Shown in pieces: positions 1 to 8,999 of a stretch of DNA of 64,000 nucleotides. The notes beneath the pieces are model-generated. The model was not told where the DNA came from, did no database searches, and saw only the letters and a list, made by a program, of their open reading frames with translations. The stretch covers positions 124,001-188,000 of the forward strand of contig JAQBXY010000004.1 in assembly GCA_027623325.1 (NCBI GenBank), in the 5' to 3' direction. A program made the position numbers and the translations under genes. Every line of letters starts with the position of its first letter. Within the stretch, counting starts at the first letter, position 1. This DNA comes from Gemmatimonadota bacterium (GTDB lineage Bacteria > Gemmatimonadota > Gemmatimonadetes > Longimicrobiales > Gaopeijiaceae).

Positions 1-1272
1 CTCGACGAGAGCCATCGGCACGATCGGCACATAGGTGACGAGGAGCAGCATCGCGACCAACACCGCGATGAAGTACACGTTCACTTTGCTCACCTCCCAG
101 ATGTCGGCCTTGGCGACCGAACACGCCGTCACGAGCACGGAGGCCACGGGAGGGGTCTGTTGTCCGATGCCGAGATTGAGCGTCACGATCAGTCCGAAAT
201 GCACGGGATCGATGCCGGCCGCCTGCACGAGCGGCATCACAATGGGTACTACCAGGATGATCGCTGCCGCCGAGTGAAGAAAGAGTCCTATGATCAGGAA
301 GAAACCGTTCAGCAGCAGAAGGATGGCCCAGCGAGCCTCGGTCAGCTCCATAATTCCCGAGGCAACTCGTTGCGGCACACGGACTTCCGTTAGATAGTCT
401 CCCAGCAGGGCCGACGCCGCGATGAGCAGCATGACCACTGCCGTCTGACGGCCACCCTCGAGCATCGCCTCGCGCAGCTGAGGCCCGTCCAGCTCACGGT
501 AGATCACGCCTCCAATGAACATCGCTGCTACGACGGCAAGCCCCGCCCCTTCGGTCGCCGTGACCCATCCGGAGAAGATTCCCCCCAAGATGATCGCCGG
601 TAACAAGAGCGCCCACCCGGCCTCCTTGAAGGTCTGCCAGACCCGTTCCAGTCGAAACGCCTGCTCTCGCGGAAAGTCATGACGGCGCGCGAGCAGATAG
701 GCGACGAGCATCAGCAGTAATCCGCCCAGAACCCCAGGCACGATCCCGGCCACGAACAGTTCCACGATCGAAGATCCCGACATTACGCCGTAGATGATCA
801 TCGGAATCGAAGGAGGAATGATCACCGCGAGCGTGGCAGACGACGAGGTCACGGCCGCAGCGAATGCGCGAGAATAGCCCTTCTCCTTCATGGCAGGGAT
901 CAGAATCGAGCCCAGTGCTGCCACGTCGGCGACCGCAGACCCGCTGATTTCGGCAAAGAACAGCGAGGCACTGATCGTCACCATCGCCAACCCACCCCGA
1001 ATGAATCCCACCAGGGACGACGCAAAGGCGATGAGTCGCCGACTGATGCCCGACGCGTTCATGATGGCACCAGCCAGAATGAACAATGGAATCGCGATCA
1101 GTGGGAAGGACGTCGCCCCGGTGTACATGATCAGGCCAGCGTTGGGGAGCGACCCGGCTCCCCCCGGGCCCGTGACCATCGCCGCCATGGCGGTGAGCCC
1201 CAGCGCCACCGCGATCGGGATGCCGATCACGACGAGCGCCAGCAGGAGCACGCCGATCGCGAGGAGGCTCAT
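1..1272 (-). CDS. dctM: TRAP transporter large permease DctM (partial)
   Basis: Large membrane subunit of a tripartite ATP-independent periplasmic transporter, which uses an ion gradient to import organic acids delivered by the periplasmic binding protein. The frame stays open from the ATG at 1272 to the window edge (424 codons), close to the usual full length of about 425-430 residues, so only the extreme C-terminus is missing. The translation is a series of long hydrophobic segments typical of DctM. Its start overlaps the stop of the small permease gene by 4 bases (ATGA), so the two are translationally coupled. The substrate cannot be read from sequence; the coupled aminotransferase and the divergent 2-hydroxyacid dehydrogenase suggest a small hydroxy or keto acid. 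Confidence 0.9.
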   Translation of the reverse strand, partial: MSLLAIGVLLLALVVIGIPIAVALGLTAMAAMVTGPGGAGSLPNAGLIMYTGATSFPLIAIPLFILAGAIMNASGISRRLIAFASSLVGFIRGGLAMVTISASLFFAEISGSAVADVAALGSILIPAMKEKGYSRAFAAAVTSSSATLAVIIPPSIPMIIYGVMSGSSIVELFVAGIVPGVLGGLLLMLVAYLLARRHDFPREQAFRLERVWQTFKEAGWALLLPAIILGGIFSGWVTATEGAGLAVVAAMFIGGVIYRELDGPQLREAMLEGGRQTAVVMLLIAASALLGDYLTEVRVPQRVASGIMELTEARWAILLLLNGFFLIIGLFLHSAAAIILVVPIVMPLVQAAGIDPVHFGLIVTLNLGIGQQTPPVASVLVTACSVAKADIWEVSKVNVYFIAVLVAMLLLVTYVPIVPMALVE

Positions 1273-1766
1273 GAGCCGTCTTCCTCAGCGGGCGATGGGG
1301 GCCGTCGGAGCACCTCGGGGAGTGACAGCAGCTGGGCTGCGATGAACAGCACCGCCCCGATCGGAATCACCGACTGCGCCACCGACGCCGGCACGAACGG
1401 AAGGGACACGAGTGTGGTCCCACCGAGAACCGACAGCACGCGCACGCCGGCCCAGGTCAGCACCCCGAAGAAGGTGAGGACACCGACTTCCCCCACCACG
1501 ACCAGTACGAGGCGGGTACGGGTGGAAACGCGCTCCAGCAGTGTCGGCATGCCGATATGCGCTCGGTGTAGCGCCGCGAGCGCTGCTCCGTAGTAGGTCA
1601 ACCACGCGAGCAGGATGGAGGCCACCTCGTCGTACCACACGAGCGAAGCCCCGAACTTCCGGAATCCGACACCCACGACGACCACGACGGCGAGGCTCGC
1701 CATGAGCACGAGCACGGCGACTTCCAAGACTCCCCGGAGGCCGTCTCTGGCCCGACCGACGTTCAC
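1269..1766 (-). CDS. dctQ: TRAP transporter small permease DctQ
   Basis: Small membrane subunit of the TRAP transporter, partnering DctM. From a GTG at 1766 it encodes 165 residues with four hydrophobic segments, the normal DctQ size and topology; the tract W-Y-D-E-V-A with nearby L-A-W-L is typical of the family. The frame is open further upstream, to 1865, but that region lies inside dctP. A TTG at 1793 is the other plausible start and would overlap the dctP stop by 14 bases. No strong ribosome binding site decides between them. The gene lies between dctP and dctM with minimal spacing, so it belongs to one operon reading leftwards. Confidence 0.88.
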   Translation of the reverse strand: MNVGRARDGLRGVLEVAVLVLMASLAVVVVVGVGFRKFGASLVWYDEVASILLAWLTYYGAALAALHRAHIGMPTLLERVSTRTRLVLVVVGEVGVLTFFGVLTWAGVRVLSVLGGTTLVSLPFVPASVAQSVIPIGAVLFIAAQLLSLPEVLRRPPSPAEEDGS

Positions 1767-1779
1767 TGGCTCATGTCGG

Positions 1780-2781
1780 TCAGCGGGACCCAACTCTAGA
1801 AGCCCGCTCCACCAGCTCAGATCCGCCTTCGACCACCTGACCGTACTCCGCATACATGGGAGCACTGGCCAGCACGAAGCCTTCCCGACTGGGCTCGTTC
1901 ACAGCCACGCCGGCTGCGCGAATCTGCTCAAGCAGGTCCGAGTCGAGTCGAGCGGCCGTCTCGTGCACGAACATCTGCGTCGCCCTCGCTTCCCCCTCGA
2001 GGATCGCACGCACGTTCGCAGGCAGGCCGTCCCATCGGGCGGGGGAGGTCACGACGAACGCCGGTGTGTAGACGTGACTCGTGAGCGACAGGTAGTCCTG
2101 CACCTCGTACAACTTCGAGCCCCAGATCTGAGCGAGCGGATTCTCCTGTCCGTCGATGACCCCTGTCTGCAGGCCGATGAACACCTCGGACAGCGCCATG
2201 GGGGTAGGGTTGGCGCCGAGCGTTTGAAAAAGTTTGACGCGCCAGATCCCGCTCGGCGTACGGAGCTTCAAACCGGCGAGGTCAGTCGGTGTCTCGATGG
2301 GCCGCCAGCTGTTGGTGACGTGTCGAAAGCCGTTCTCCCAGACCGCCACGATGCGATACCCTGCGGCCTCCGCGAGCGGCACCAAATCAGGCCATACCAC
2401 TTCTTCCTCGATGGCCCTCATGTGCGCACGATCACGAACGAGATACGGCATCTCGAACAAGCCGAATTCATCGATTTGTGACGACATGATCGTCGACGGC
2501 AATGAAAAGTCGACGGTGCCGAGCTTGATCTTCTGAAGCAATTGCTCGTCCCCACCGAGTTGGCTCGAGCCGTAGGTAACGACGCTCCAGCCGTCTGGCA
2601 GGCGGGCATTGGCCCGCCGGGCAAACTCATCGGCCGAAGCCGCGAACAACGACCCAGGCTCACCGACATGCCCGAACTTCAGTTCTCGAGGCACGGACGG
2701 ATCGGCAGAGCAAGCGGCCAGCGCAAGCGTGAGAACGATGCTCGTGATGGCGACGTGTTGCGCCCCTCGAGCAGGCGTCAT
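1780..2781 (-). CDS. dctP: TRAP transporter substrate-binding lipoprotein DctP
   Basis: Periplasmic solute receptor of the TRAP system, 333 residues. The N-terminus is a signal sequence ending in a lipobox (L-A-A-C, Cys about residue 24), so it is probably lipid-anchored. The body matches the DctP fold: G-S-L-F near residue 43, the G-L-K-L-R-T-P segment that contributes the conserved ligand-binding Arg, and V-I-D-G-Q-E-N-P late in the domain. Its start codon overlaps the stop of the upstream aminotransferase (ATGA at 2778-2781), tying transport to transamination in one transcript. The ligand is unknown; the conserved Arg fits a carboxylate. Confidence 0.93.
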   Translation of the reverse strand: MTPARGAQHVAITSIVLTLALAACSADPSVPRELKFGHVGEPGSLFAASADEFARRANARLPDGWSVVTYGSSQLGGDEQLLQKIKLGTVDFSLPSTIMSSQIDEFGLFEMPYLVRDRAHMRAIEEEVVWPDLVPLAEAAGYRIVAVWENGFRHVTNSWRPIETPTDLAGLKLRTPSGIWRVKLFQTLGANPTPMALSEVFIGLQTGVIDGQENPLAQIWGSKLYEVQDYLSLTSHVYTPAFVVTSPARWDGLPANVRAILEGEARATQMFVHETAARLDSDLLEQIRAAGVAVNEPSREGFVLASAPMYAEYGQVVEGGSELVERASRVGSR

Positions 2782-3995
2782 CGGAGGTCTCCCAGCTCAG
2801 TCGTCAGCACCGTCATAGCGGCTGCGACGCCCCCTGAATTGTGCGGCATGCCCACCATCTTCATCCCCATTTCGACTCCAGCGAGGGTGCCCAAGAGCGA
2901 GAGCGGGCTCAGGTCTCCGAGGTGTCCGATTCGGAACACCTTCCCCTTATACTCGCCGAGTCCAGTACCGAGTGACATGTCGAAGCGCTCGAGAATGAGC
3001 TCACGAAGTGCGTCCGCGTCGTGGCCATCGGGCACGAGCACCGCGGTGGCGGCATCACTCGACTCCCGGGAATCCAACGCGAAGACCTCGAGCCCCCATG
3101 CGATGACCGCAGCCCGCGTCGCTCGGGCGTATCGAGCATGCCGCTCAAAGACGTTCTTCAGCCCTTCTTCGCGGAGCATAAGGAACGCCTCCTCGAGTCC
3201 GTACATCAGGTGGGTGGCCGGTGTGTACGGAAACGCACCCTGCGCGTTGGAAGAGACGTGATCATCCCAGTCCCAGTACGACCGCGGCAGTTTCGCGTGT
3301 TCACGCGCCGCCATCGCCCGCTTCCCCACTGCGAGCAGGGCGAGGCCGGGCGGGAGCATCAGCCCCTTTTGAGAACCGGCCACCGTAACGTCGATGCCCC
3401 ATTCGTCATGGCGAAAGTCGGTGACCGCCAGGGAGGACACCGAGTCGACGAAGAGCAAAGCAGAGTGCCCCGACGATCGGATCGCCGCCCCGATCGATGC
3501 GACGTCGCTGGTGACACCTGTCGACGTCTCGTTGTGCACGACCAGCACGGCCTTGATCGCTCGGCCCTCGTCACCTGCCAATACATCGGTCACCGCCTGG
3601 GCGGTCAGCCCACGGCGCGCGTCCCACGACTCGAGGCGGACCACCAGCCCGAACCTTCCAGCGACACGGGCCCAGGACCGCGCGAAGACTCCTTGAGCGA
3701 ACACGAGCACCTCATCGCCCGGCGAGAGGGTGTTCGCGAGCGCAGCCTCCCATCCACCGCTACCGGACGCTGGGTACAGGAACACCGTCTGTTCCGTACC
3801 GAAGATCCAGCGCATTTCCACGAGAAGCCGATGAGTGAGAGCCGCGAACTCCGGACCTCGATGATCGATGGTCGGCTTCCCCATGGCACGGAGCACCCGA
3901 TCGGGCGTGTTCGTCGGGCCAGGCAGCTGGAGGAAGTGGCGTCCGCTGTGATGGGGCAAAGTCAGCTTCCTTCGGATGCGACGGGGGGCGCCCAA
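2778..3995 (-). CDS. serine-glyoxylate / alanine-glyoxylate aminotransferase (class V)
   Basis: PLP-dependent class V aminotransferase of 405 residues that probably transfers an amino group to glyoxylate. The N-terminus has G-R-H-F-L-Q-L-P-G-P-T-N and I-D-H-R-G-P-E-F, the core has V-V-H-N-E-T-S-T-G-V-T, and the PLP lysine lies in A-G-S-Q-K-G-L-M-L-P-P-G. This set is characteristic of the SgaA/AGXT branch. It is the first gene of the leftward operon with dctPQM, with an ATGA overlap. A divergent promoter region of 65 bases separates it from the FAD-linked dehydrogenase at 4061. A role in converting imported or oxidised C2/C3 acids to glycine or serine is inferred from this context; the exact amino donor is not determinable. 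Confidence 0.9.
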   Translation of the reverse strand: MGAPRRIRRKLTLPHHSGRHFLQLPGPTNTPDRVLRAMGKPTIDHRGPEFAALTHRLLVEMRWIFGTEQTVFLYPASGSGGWEAALANTLSPGDEVLVFAQGVFARSWARVAGRFGLVVRLESWDARRGLTAQAVTDVLAGDEGRAIKAVLVVHNETSTGVTSDVASIGAAIRSSGHSALLFVDSVSSLAVTDFRHDEWGIDVTVAGSQKGLMLPPGLALLAVGKRAMAAREHAKLPRSYWDWDDHVSSNAQGAFPYTPATHLMYGLEEAFLMLREEGLKNVFERHARYARATRAAVIAWGLEVFALDSRESSDAATAVLVPDGHDADALRELILERFDMSLGTGLGEYKGKVFRIGHLGDLSPLSLLGTLAGVEMGMKMVGMPHNSGGVAAAMTVLTTELGDLR

Positions 3996-4060
3996 CGGTA
4001 CGTTGCGCGCGATACGGAAGCGACAACTTAAACCGTCCGCGATCCCCCGACACCACCACG

Positions 4061-6949
4061 ATGGCCGAAACCAGTATCAAGCCCGGCGATCCAGCCCTCG
4101 CGGCTGAGCTCCGTCGCGCGATCCAGGGGGAGGTTCACTTCGATGCCTTCACGCGGGGCCTCTACTCGACGGACGCATCGCACTACCAGGTAGAGCCGCT
4201 CGGCGTGGTCTTCCCCCGCTCGACGCAAGACGTGGAGGCGGTCTTCGATGTTGCGCGGACATGGGGCGTGCCCGTGCTCCCGCGCGGCGGCGGCACCTCA
4301 CAATGCGGACAGACCGTCGGTCGTGCGGTCGTCCTCGACACGAATCGGCACCTCACGGGCATCGGCGATCTGACCGGTCGAGAGATCGAGGTTCAACCCG
4401 GCGTCGTGCTCGACCACCTGAACGCCGGATTGAAGTCCAGTGGCCTGTGGTTCCCGGTGGATCCCTCGACGGGGAGCCGCGCCACATTAGGCGGAATGGC
4501 CGGCAACAACAGCGCCGGCGCACGGTCCATCGAGTACGGCATGATGGCGGATAACGTGCCCGCGCTCGAGGTCGTCCTACCCGATGGCCGGCGCTTCTGG
4601 GTAGGTGAGGACGGCGTCGAGGCAGAGGCCATGCCTGACGAACTCGCTGCACTCCGAGCGATTTTCGCCCGCGAGGCCGACGAGATCGGCCGTCGCACTC
4701 CTCGGACCTCACGTAACGTCGCAGGCTACAACCTAGATCGATTGCGTCCCGATCGTGAGAATCTCGCTCAGCTTCTGGTCGGCTCTGAAGGGACCCTGGC
4801 ATTCTTCTCGCGCCTCCGGCTCAAGTTGAGCCCGCTGCCGAGACGGCGCGTGCTAGGTGTGTGTCATTTTTCAGGACTGCTCGAAGCCCTCGACACCGTA
4901 CAGCATCTGGTTTCGCTCGGACCGAGCGCCGTCGAGCTGGTGGATCGCAACGTCCTTGCCCTTGCGGCCGAACGCCCCGACTTCCGGGCTGCGATGTCGA
5001 GTTTCGTGCGCGGTGCGCCCGGCGCGCTCCTATTGGTCGAATTCGCTTCGCCGGACGCCGGTGCCGATCTCCGCCCGAGGCTGGAGGCGCTGGCTGCTCT
5101 CCTCGGCGATCTAGGCCACCCGGGCTGTGTCGTATTCTCGGAGTCGGCTGCCTCGCAGGCAGACGTGTGGAGCATCCGGAAGGCGGGGCTCAACATCGTC
5201 ATGTCGATGGCGGGCCCCCGGAAGCCGGTGTCCTTCATCGAGGACTGCGCCGTGCCCCTCGAACATCTCGCGGAATACGCGCGCCGCGTGGACGAGATCT
5301 TCGCTCGCCACGACACGGCCGGCACATGGTATGCCCACGCGTCGGTGGGTTGCCTCCACGTTCGGCCCGCGCTGAACCTCAAGGATCCGCATGACGTCGG
5401 GCTCATCCGCCGGATCGCCGAAGAAACTCACGAAGTCGTGCGAGAGTTCGGCGGGACCCATTCCGGCGAACACGGAGACGGTATCCTCCGTTCGGAGTTC
5501 CTGCGGTCGATGGTCGGAGAGCGGCTCACCTCGGCATACGGCGAGGTGAAGAGAACCTTCGACCCCTCGGGGATGATGAATCCCGGGAAGATCGTCGACC
5601 CCCCCCGCATGGATGACCGGACGCTGTTTCGGTACCCACCCAGTTATCGAGCGCGCGACTTGCCCGTGGTTCTCGACTGGGGAGCTGACGGGGGCTTCCT
5701 CGGTGCGATCGAACGCTGCAACAACAACGGCGCATGTCGAAAGTCGGATCCGGGTGTAATGTGCCCGTCGTTCCGAGTCACGCAGGATGAGCGGCACAGC
5801 ACCCGAGGCAGGGCCAACGCGCTTCGCCTGGCTCTGACCGACCAACTCGGCGACGACGGGCTCGACTCGCCCGAGATGGCAGATGCGATGTCTCTGTGCA
5901 TTTCGTGCAAAGGTTGCCGGAGGGAGTGCCCGACCGGGGTCGACATGGCCCGCATGAAGCTCGAGTGGCAGCACCGCCGCAACCAACGGTCTGGTGTCCC
6001 CACCCGGGAACGCCTGTTCGCCGCTTTGCCCAGAATCGCGCCGCGCGTGCACCGGTTCGGTCCACTCTTGAACGCGGCGGCTCGTACCCCGGCGACTCGC
6101 CTCCTCGGCATCGCGCCGGAACGGGTGCTACCTCGCTGGCACGGACATCCCTGGCGCGACGAGGAGATCCCGAACCAGCAGCGTCCCGAGGTCGCGCTGT
6201 TTGTGGATACGTTCGCACGCTGGTTCGAACCCGAAACCGCGCGCGCGGCGCGTACCCTGCTGACGTACGGCGGACGGCCCGCTACATCGCTATCTCCGCC
6301 GCCCGGCGAACGACCTCTCTGTTGTGGTCGCACCTACTTGAGTGCCGGCATGCTCGACGAGGCCAAGATGGAGGCCGGGCGTTTGCTGGCTGCTGCCCTA
6401 CCGTTGGCCCGAGCCGGGCTTCCCATCGTCGGTCTGGAACCGTCGTGTCTCTATACGCTTCGAGACGAAATCCCAGGACTCTTCCCGGGGCCGGACGCAC
6501 GTCTGGTGGCGGAACAGGCGCAATCGCTCGAGGAGTACCTCGAAGCCGAGTGGGGTCGCGATCGCACGCTACCCTTCGCCGAGCCATCGGACAGTGAGCG
6601 CAACGAGCCTTCTCGAGTGCTGGTCCACGGCCACTGTCACCAGAAGGCATTCGGAGGCGTCGACGCGACGCTGTCGATGCTCAGACGTATCCCCGGCGTG
6701 AACGTCGAGCCGGTCGCGTCGGGGTGCTGCGGAATGGCCGGCGCCTTCGGATATCACGCCGAGCACTACTCCACTTCGATCGCAATGGGTGAACTGGAGC
6801 TGCTCCCGAAAGTGAGAGCCGAGGATGCCCGCACGTGTATCGTCGCGAATGGTACGAGTTGTCGGGCCCAAATCGCGGATGGAACCGGTCGTCGTGCGGT
6901 GCACGCAGCCATCGTGTTGAGAGATGCGCTTGCAGACGGGTTGGCCTAG
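4061..6949 (+). CDS. FAD-linked 2-hydroxyacid dehydrogenase with 4Fe-4S and CCG domains (YdiJ-like)
   Basis: A 962-residue fusion. The N-terminal FAD_binding_4 domain is marked by L-P-R-G-G-G-T-S and later V-G-S-E-G-T-L; the FAD-oxidase C-terminal domain contains H-S-G-E-H-G-D-G. A ferredoxin-like module follows with C-N-N-N-G-A-C and C-I-S-C-K-G-C-R-R-E-C-P. Two CCG (cysteine-rich) segments end the protein (L-C-C-G-R and S-G-C-C-G-M-A-G). This is the architecture of YdiJ/GlcD-GlcF-type fusions, which oxidise D-2-hydroxy acids (D-lactate, D-2-hydroxyglutarate, glycolate) and pass electrons to an iron-sulfur relay. Divergent from the aminotransferase/TRAP operon, it is the likely source of the keto acid that the aminotransferase uses. 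Substrate uncertain. Confidence 0.92.
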   Translation: MAETSIKPGDPALAAELRRAIQGEVHFDAFTRGLYSTDASHYQVEPLGVVFPRSTQDVEAVFDVARTWGVPVLPRGGGTSQCGQTVGRAVVLDTNRHLTGIGDLTGREIEVQPGVVLDHLNAGLKSSGLWFPVDPSTGSRATLGGMAGNNSAGARSIEYGMMADNVPALEVVLPDGRRFWVGEDGVEAEAMPDELAALRAIFAREADEIGRRTPRTSRNVAGYNLDRLRPDRENLAQLLVGSEGTLAFFSRLRLKLSPLPRRRVLGVCHFSGLLEALDTVQHLVSLGPSAVELVDRNVLALAAERPDFRAAMSSFVRGAPGALLLVEFASPDAGADLRPRLEALAALLGDLGHPGCVVFSESAASQADVWSIRKAGLNIVMSMAGPRKPVSFIEDCAVPLEHLAEYARRVDEIFARHDTAGTWYAHASVGCLHVRPALNLKDPHDVGLIRRIAEETHEVVREFGGTHSGEHGDGILRSEFLRSMVGERLTSAYGEVKRTFDPSGMMNPGKIVDPPRMDDRTLFRYPPSYRARDLPVVLDWGADGGFLGAIERCNNNGACRKSDPGVMCPSFRVTQDERHSTRGRANALRLALTDQLGDDGLDSPEMADAMSLCISCKGCRRECPTGVDMARMKLEWQHRRNQRSGVPTRERLFAALPRIAPRVHRFGPLLNAAARTPATRLLGIAPERVLPRWHGHPWRDEEIPNQQRPEVALFVDTFARWFEPETARAARTLLTYGGRPATSLSPPPGERPLCCGRTYLSAGMLDEAKMEAGRLLAAALPLARAGLPIVGLEPSCLYTLRDEIPGLFPGPDARLVAEQAQSLEEYLEAEWGRDRTLPFAEPSDSERNEPSRVLVHGHCHQKAFGGVDATLSMLRRIPGVNVEPVASGCCGMAGAFGYHAEHYSTSIAMGELELLPKVRAEDARTCIVANGTSCRAQIADGTGRRAVHAAIVLRDALADGLA

Positions 6950-6980
6950 CGCTCAAGACGACCCAGACACGTAGCTGCAC

Positions 6981-6994
6981 CGAACTAGAGTTCG
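6981..6994. terminator. short hairpin over the beta-CASP gene stop codon
   Basis: The sequence CGAACT-AG-AGTTCG is an inverted repeat lying on the stop codon of the leftward nuclease gene, 30 bases beyond the stop of the rightward dehydrogenase. It could act as a weak bidirectional terminator for this convergent pair. There is no T-tract, so a role in termination is only a suggestion. Confidence 0.3.
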
Positions 6995-8379
6995 AACGAC
7001 TCCCCACGAGAGGGCCCGTGGGCGTTCTCGTACCCGTTCGCACGTAGGGCGTCGAAGAGTGCGAGTTGGCGCACCGGATCACCGTGCACGAGGAAGATCT
7101 TCTTGAGTCGTTTCCGATCTAGGTGACCGACAAACCGAACGAGCTCCGGCTCGTCTGCGTGGGCGGAGTACGCGTTCATCACTTCGACTTCAGCTCGAAG
7201 CCTGTGTGGCTCACCGAAGATCTTCACTTCGCGACGGCGCTCGACGATCCGACGGCCCAGCGTGTGCTCGGCACAGTAGCCGACGATCATGATGGTGTTC
7301 TTCGGGTCCTCGATCGTGTGCCGCAGATGATGAAGAACGCGGCCGGCCTCGCACATGCCCGAAGCAGAGATCACCACCATGGGCAGTGATGACACGTTGA
7401 GGCGCTTGGACTCTTCGACATCGCGGACATACGTGAGTCGAGCGAACCCGAAGGGCTCGGCATCCGCCTCCATGTAGCGGATCAGTTCCTGGTCGTAGCA
7501 CTCAGGGTGCCGCCGATAGATGTCGGTAACGTTGACCGCCAATGGGCTGTCGACATACACAGGAATAGCAGGAAGCCGATTCTCGTTCGTCAGCTCGTCG
7601 AGGCGGTACACGATCTCCTGCGTACGCCCGACAGCGAAGGCCGGAATGATCACCTTCCCACCACGCCGGGCCGTCGCGCCCACGACGTTGGCCAGCCGAT
7701 CCTTGGCCCGATCCGTCGGCTCGTGAACCCGTCCGCCGTACGTGGACTCGCAAATGAGATAGTCGCAGTCCGACATCGGCTGCGGATCCCTCAGAATGGG
7801 GCGCTGTTCCCGCCCCACGTCGCCGGTGAATCCGATCTTCACGGTTCGCCCATCCTCCTCGACTGTCAGCATCATCGATGCCGACCCGAGAATATGACCA
7901 GCGTCGCGGTACTCGACCTCGAGGCCGGGGAGAGGCCGAAAGGTCTCGCCGTAGCCGACCGTGATGAATGCGCGGAGAACGCCATCGACGTCCTCACTCG
8001 TGTATAGCGGCTCCACCTCATCGTCACCGTGCCGCTTCTCGCGACGATTCACCCAAGCAGCGTCCTTCTCCTGGATGTGCGCGCTATCGGCGAGCATCGA
8101 TTCGCAGAGGTCCCGGGTTGCAGGCGTCGCGAACACGGAGCCGCCAAACCCTTCGCGGTACAGCTTCGGCAGGAGGCCGGAATGGTCGATGTGTGCGTGC
8201 GAGAGGAGCACGACGTCGATCGATGACGGATCGGCCGGGAACTCCTGGTTGAAACGTTTGGCGTCAGCGCGACGACCCTGGTAGAGCCCGCAGTCCATGA
8301 GGACCCTGCCACCCTCGAATTCGAGCAGGTGCATGGAGCCCGTGACGGTCTGTGCGGCCCCCCAGAAGGTGAGTCTCAC
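6985..8379 (-). CDS. MBL-fold beta-CASP RNA nuclease
   Basis: A 464-residue metallo-beta-lactamase/beta-CASP protein of the CPSF73/YSH1-like prokaryotic group, cytoplasmic, probably an RNA endo- or exonuclease. Seen in the translation: an N-terminal strand with G-A-A-Q-T-V-T-G-S, the zinc motif H-A-H-I-D-H-S-G, the later E-S-T-Y-G-G segment, a beta-CASP cap, S-A-S-G-M-C-E-A-G-R near residue 340, and a C-terminal S-A-H-A-D. Length fits the family (about 450-470). It is convergent with the dehydrogenase on its left and lies 25 bases downstream of the EF-hand gene on the same strand. The RNA target is unknown. Confidence 0.9.
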   Translation of the reverse strand: MRLTFWGAAQTVTGSMHLLEFEGGRVLMDCGLYQGRRADAKRFNQEFPADPSSIDVVLLSHAHIDHSGLLPKLYREGFGGSVFATPATRDLCESMLADSAHIQEKDAAWVNRREKRHGDDEVEPLYTSEDVDGVLRAFITVGYGETFRPLPGLEVEYRDAGHILGSASMMLTVEEDGRTVKIGFTGDVGREQRPILRDPQPMSDCDYLICESTYGGRVHEPTDRAKDRLANVVGATARRGGKVIIPAFAVGRTQEIVYRLDELTNENRLPAIPVYVDSPLAVNVTDIYRRHPECYDQELIRYMEADAEPFGFARLTYVRDVEESKRLNVSSLPMVVISASGMCEAGRVLHHLRHTIEDPKNTIMIVGYCAEHTLGRRIVERRREVKIFGEPHRLRAEVEVMNAYSAHADEPELVRFVGHLDRKRLKKIFLVHGDPVRQLALFDALRANGYENAHGPSRGESFEL

Positions 8380-8404
8380 CCCGAAGTCCTCCGATCGTGG
8401 ACTC

Positions 8405-8956
8405 TCATGCTCCGTACGGACCGAACAGGATGTTGCCGGCCGCCTCTACGTCATTTCCGCGGTAGAACTGACGGCTGATCTCAAGGAGTTCAGAGCGTGA
8501 GATCGCACCATCTTCGTTCGAATCCAACTCGACGAACACAGTTTCGGCGAGGCTCACGGCGAGGCCGAACACGCCATAGAAGTCCGCGAACTCCCCAAGC
8601 CCGATCGAGTCGTCGCCATCCAGGTCGAATAGAGCGAACAGGCGGTCCGTGATGGCCGCTACTTCGGCCTCGTACCTGTCGTCGTCTTCGAGAGCGAGTT
8701 GCCAGTAGGCAAGCCACTCATCCAGGTCGATACCTCCGTCGAGATCGCCGTCTGCTCCTTCACGCAAACGATCCCAGAGGGCGACGTATGCCGCACGGAG
8801 CCCGTCGTAGCCTGTGGATCCATTTCCTGCGTCGTGGAGGACGCGGACGTTCTCGATGATTCGCTCGAAATCCGTCGCCGCGATTCGACCATCGTCGTCG
8901 ATGTCGTAGACCTGGAAGTATCGGGTCAGCTTCTTCGTCTGTAGATCGCTAAGCAT
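8405..8956 (-). CDS. four-EF-hand calcium-binding protein (calerythrin-like)
   Basis: A 183-residue soluble protein without signal peptide that contains four recognisable 12-residue EF-hand loops. They start at Asp18 (D-I-D-D-D-G, ending in Asp), Asp69 (D-G-D-L-D-G, ending in Glu80), Asp111 (D-L-D-G-D-D, ending in Glu122) and Asp145 (D-S-N-E-D-G, ending in Glu156). The size and spacing match the calerythrin/sarcoplasmic calcium-binding type, which buffers or senses calcium in the cytoplasm. Loops 2-4 carry the bidentate Glu at position 12; loop 1 has Asp, so it may bind more weakly or prefer magnesium. It sits between serA and the beta-CASP nuclease on the same strand; no functional link to either is evident. 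Confidence 0.88.
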   Translation of the reverse strand: MLSDLQTKKLTRYFQVYDIDDDGRIAATDFERIIENVRVLHDAGNGSTGYDGLRAAYVALWDRLREGADGDLDGGIDLDEWLAYWQLALEDDDRYEAEVAAITDRLFALFDLDGDDSIGLGEFADFYGVFGLAVSLAETVFVELDSNEDGAISRSELLEISRQFYRGNDVEAAGNILFGPYGA

Positions 8957-8999
8957 CGTTGGCCCGTGGGTAAGGATGAATCAGAGCCTCGAGAATGTC

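Noticed and set aside
5111-6052. 313-codon leftward frame inside the FAD dehydrogenase
   Set aside because: Antisense shadow of a gene whose FAD and Fe-S motifs are clear.
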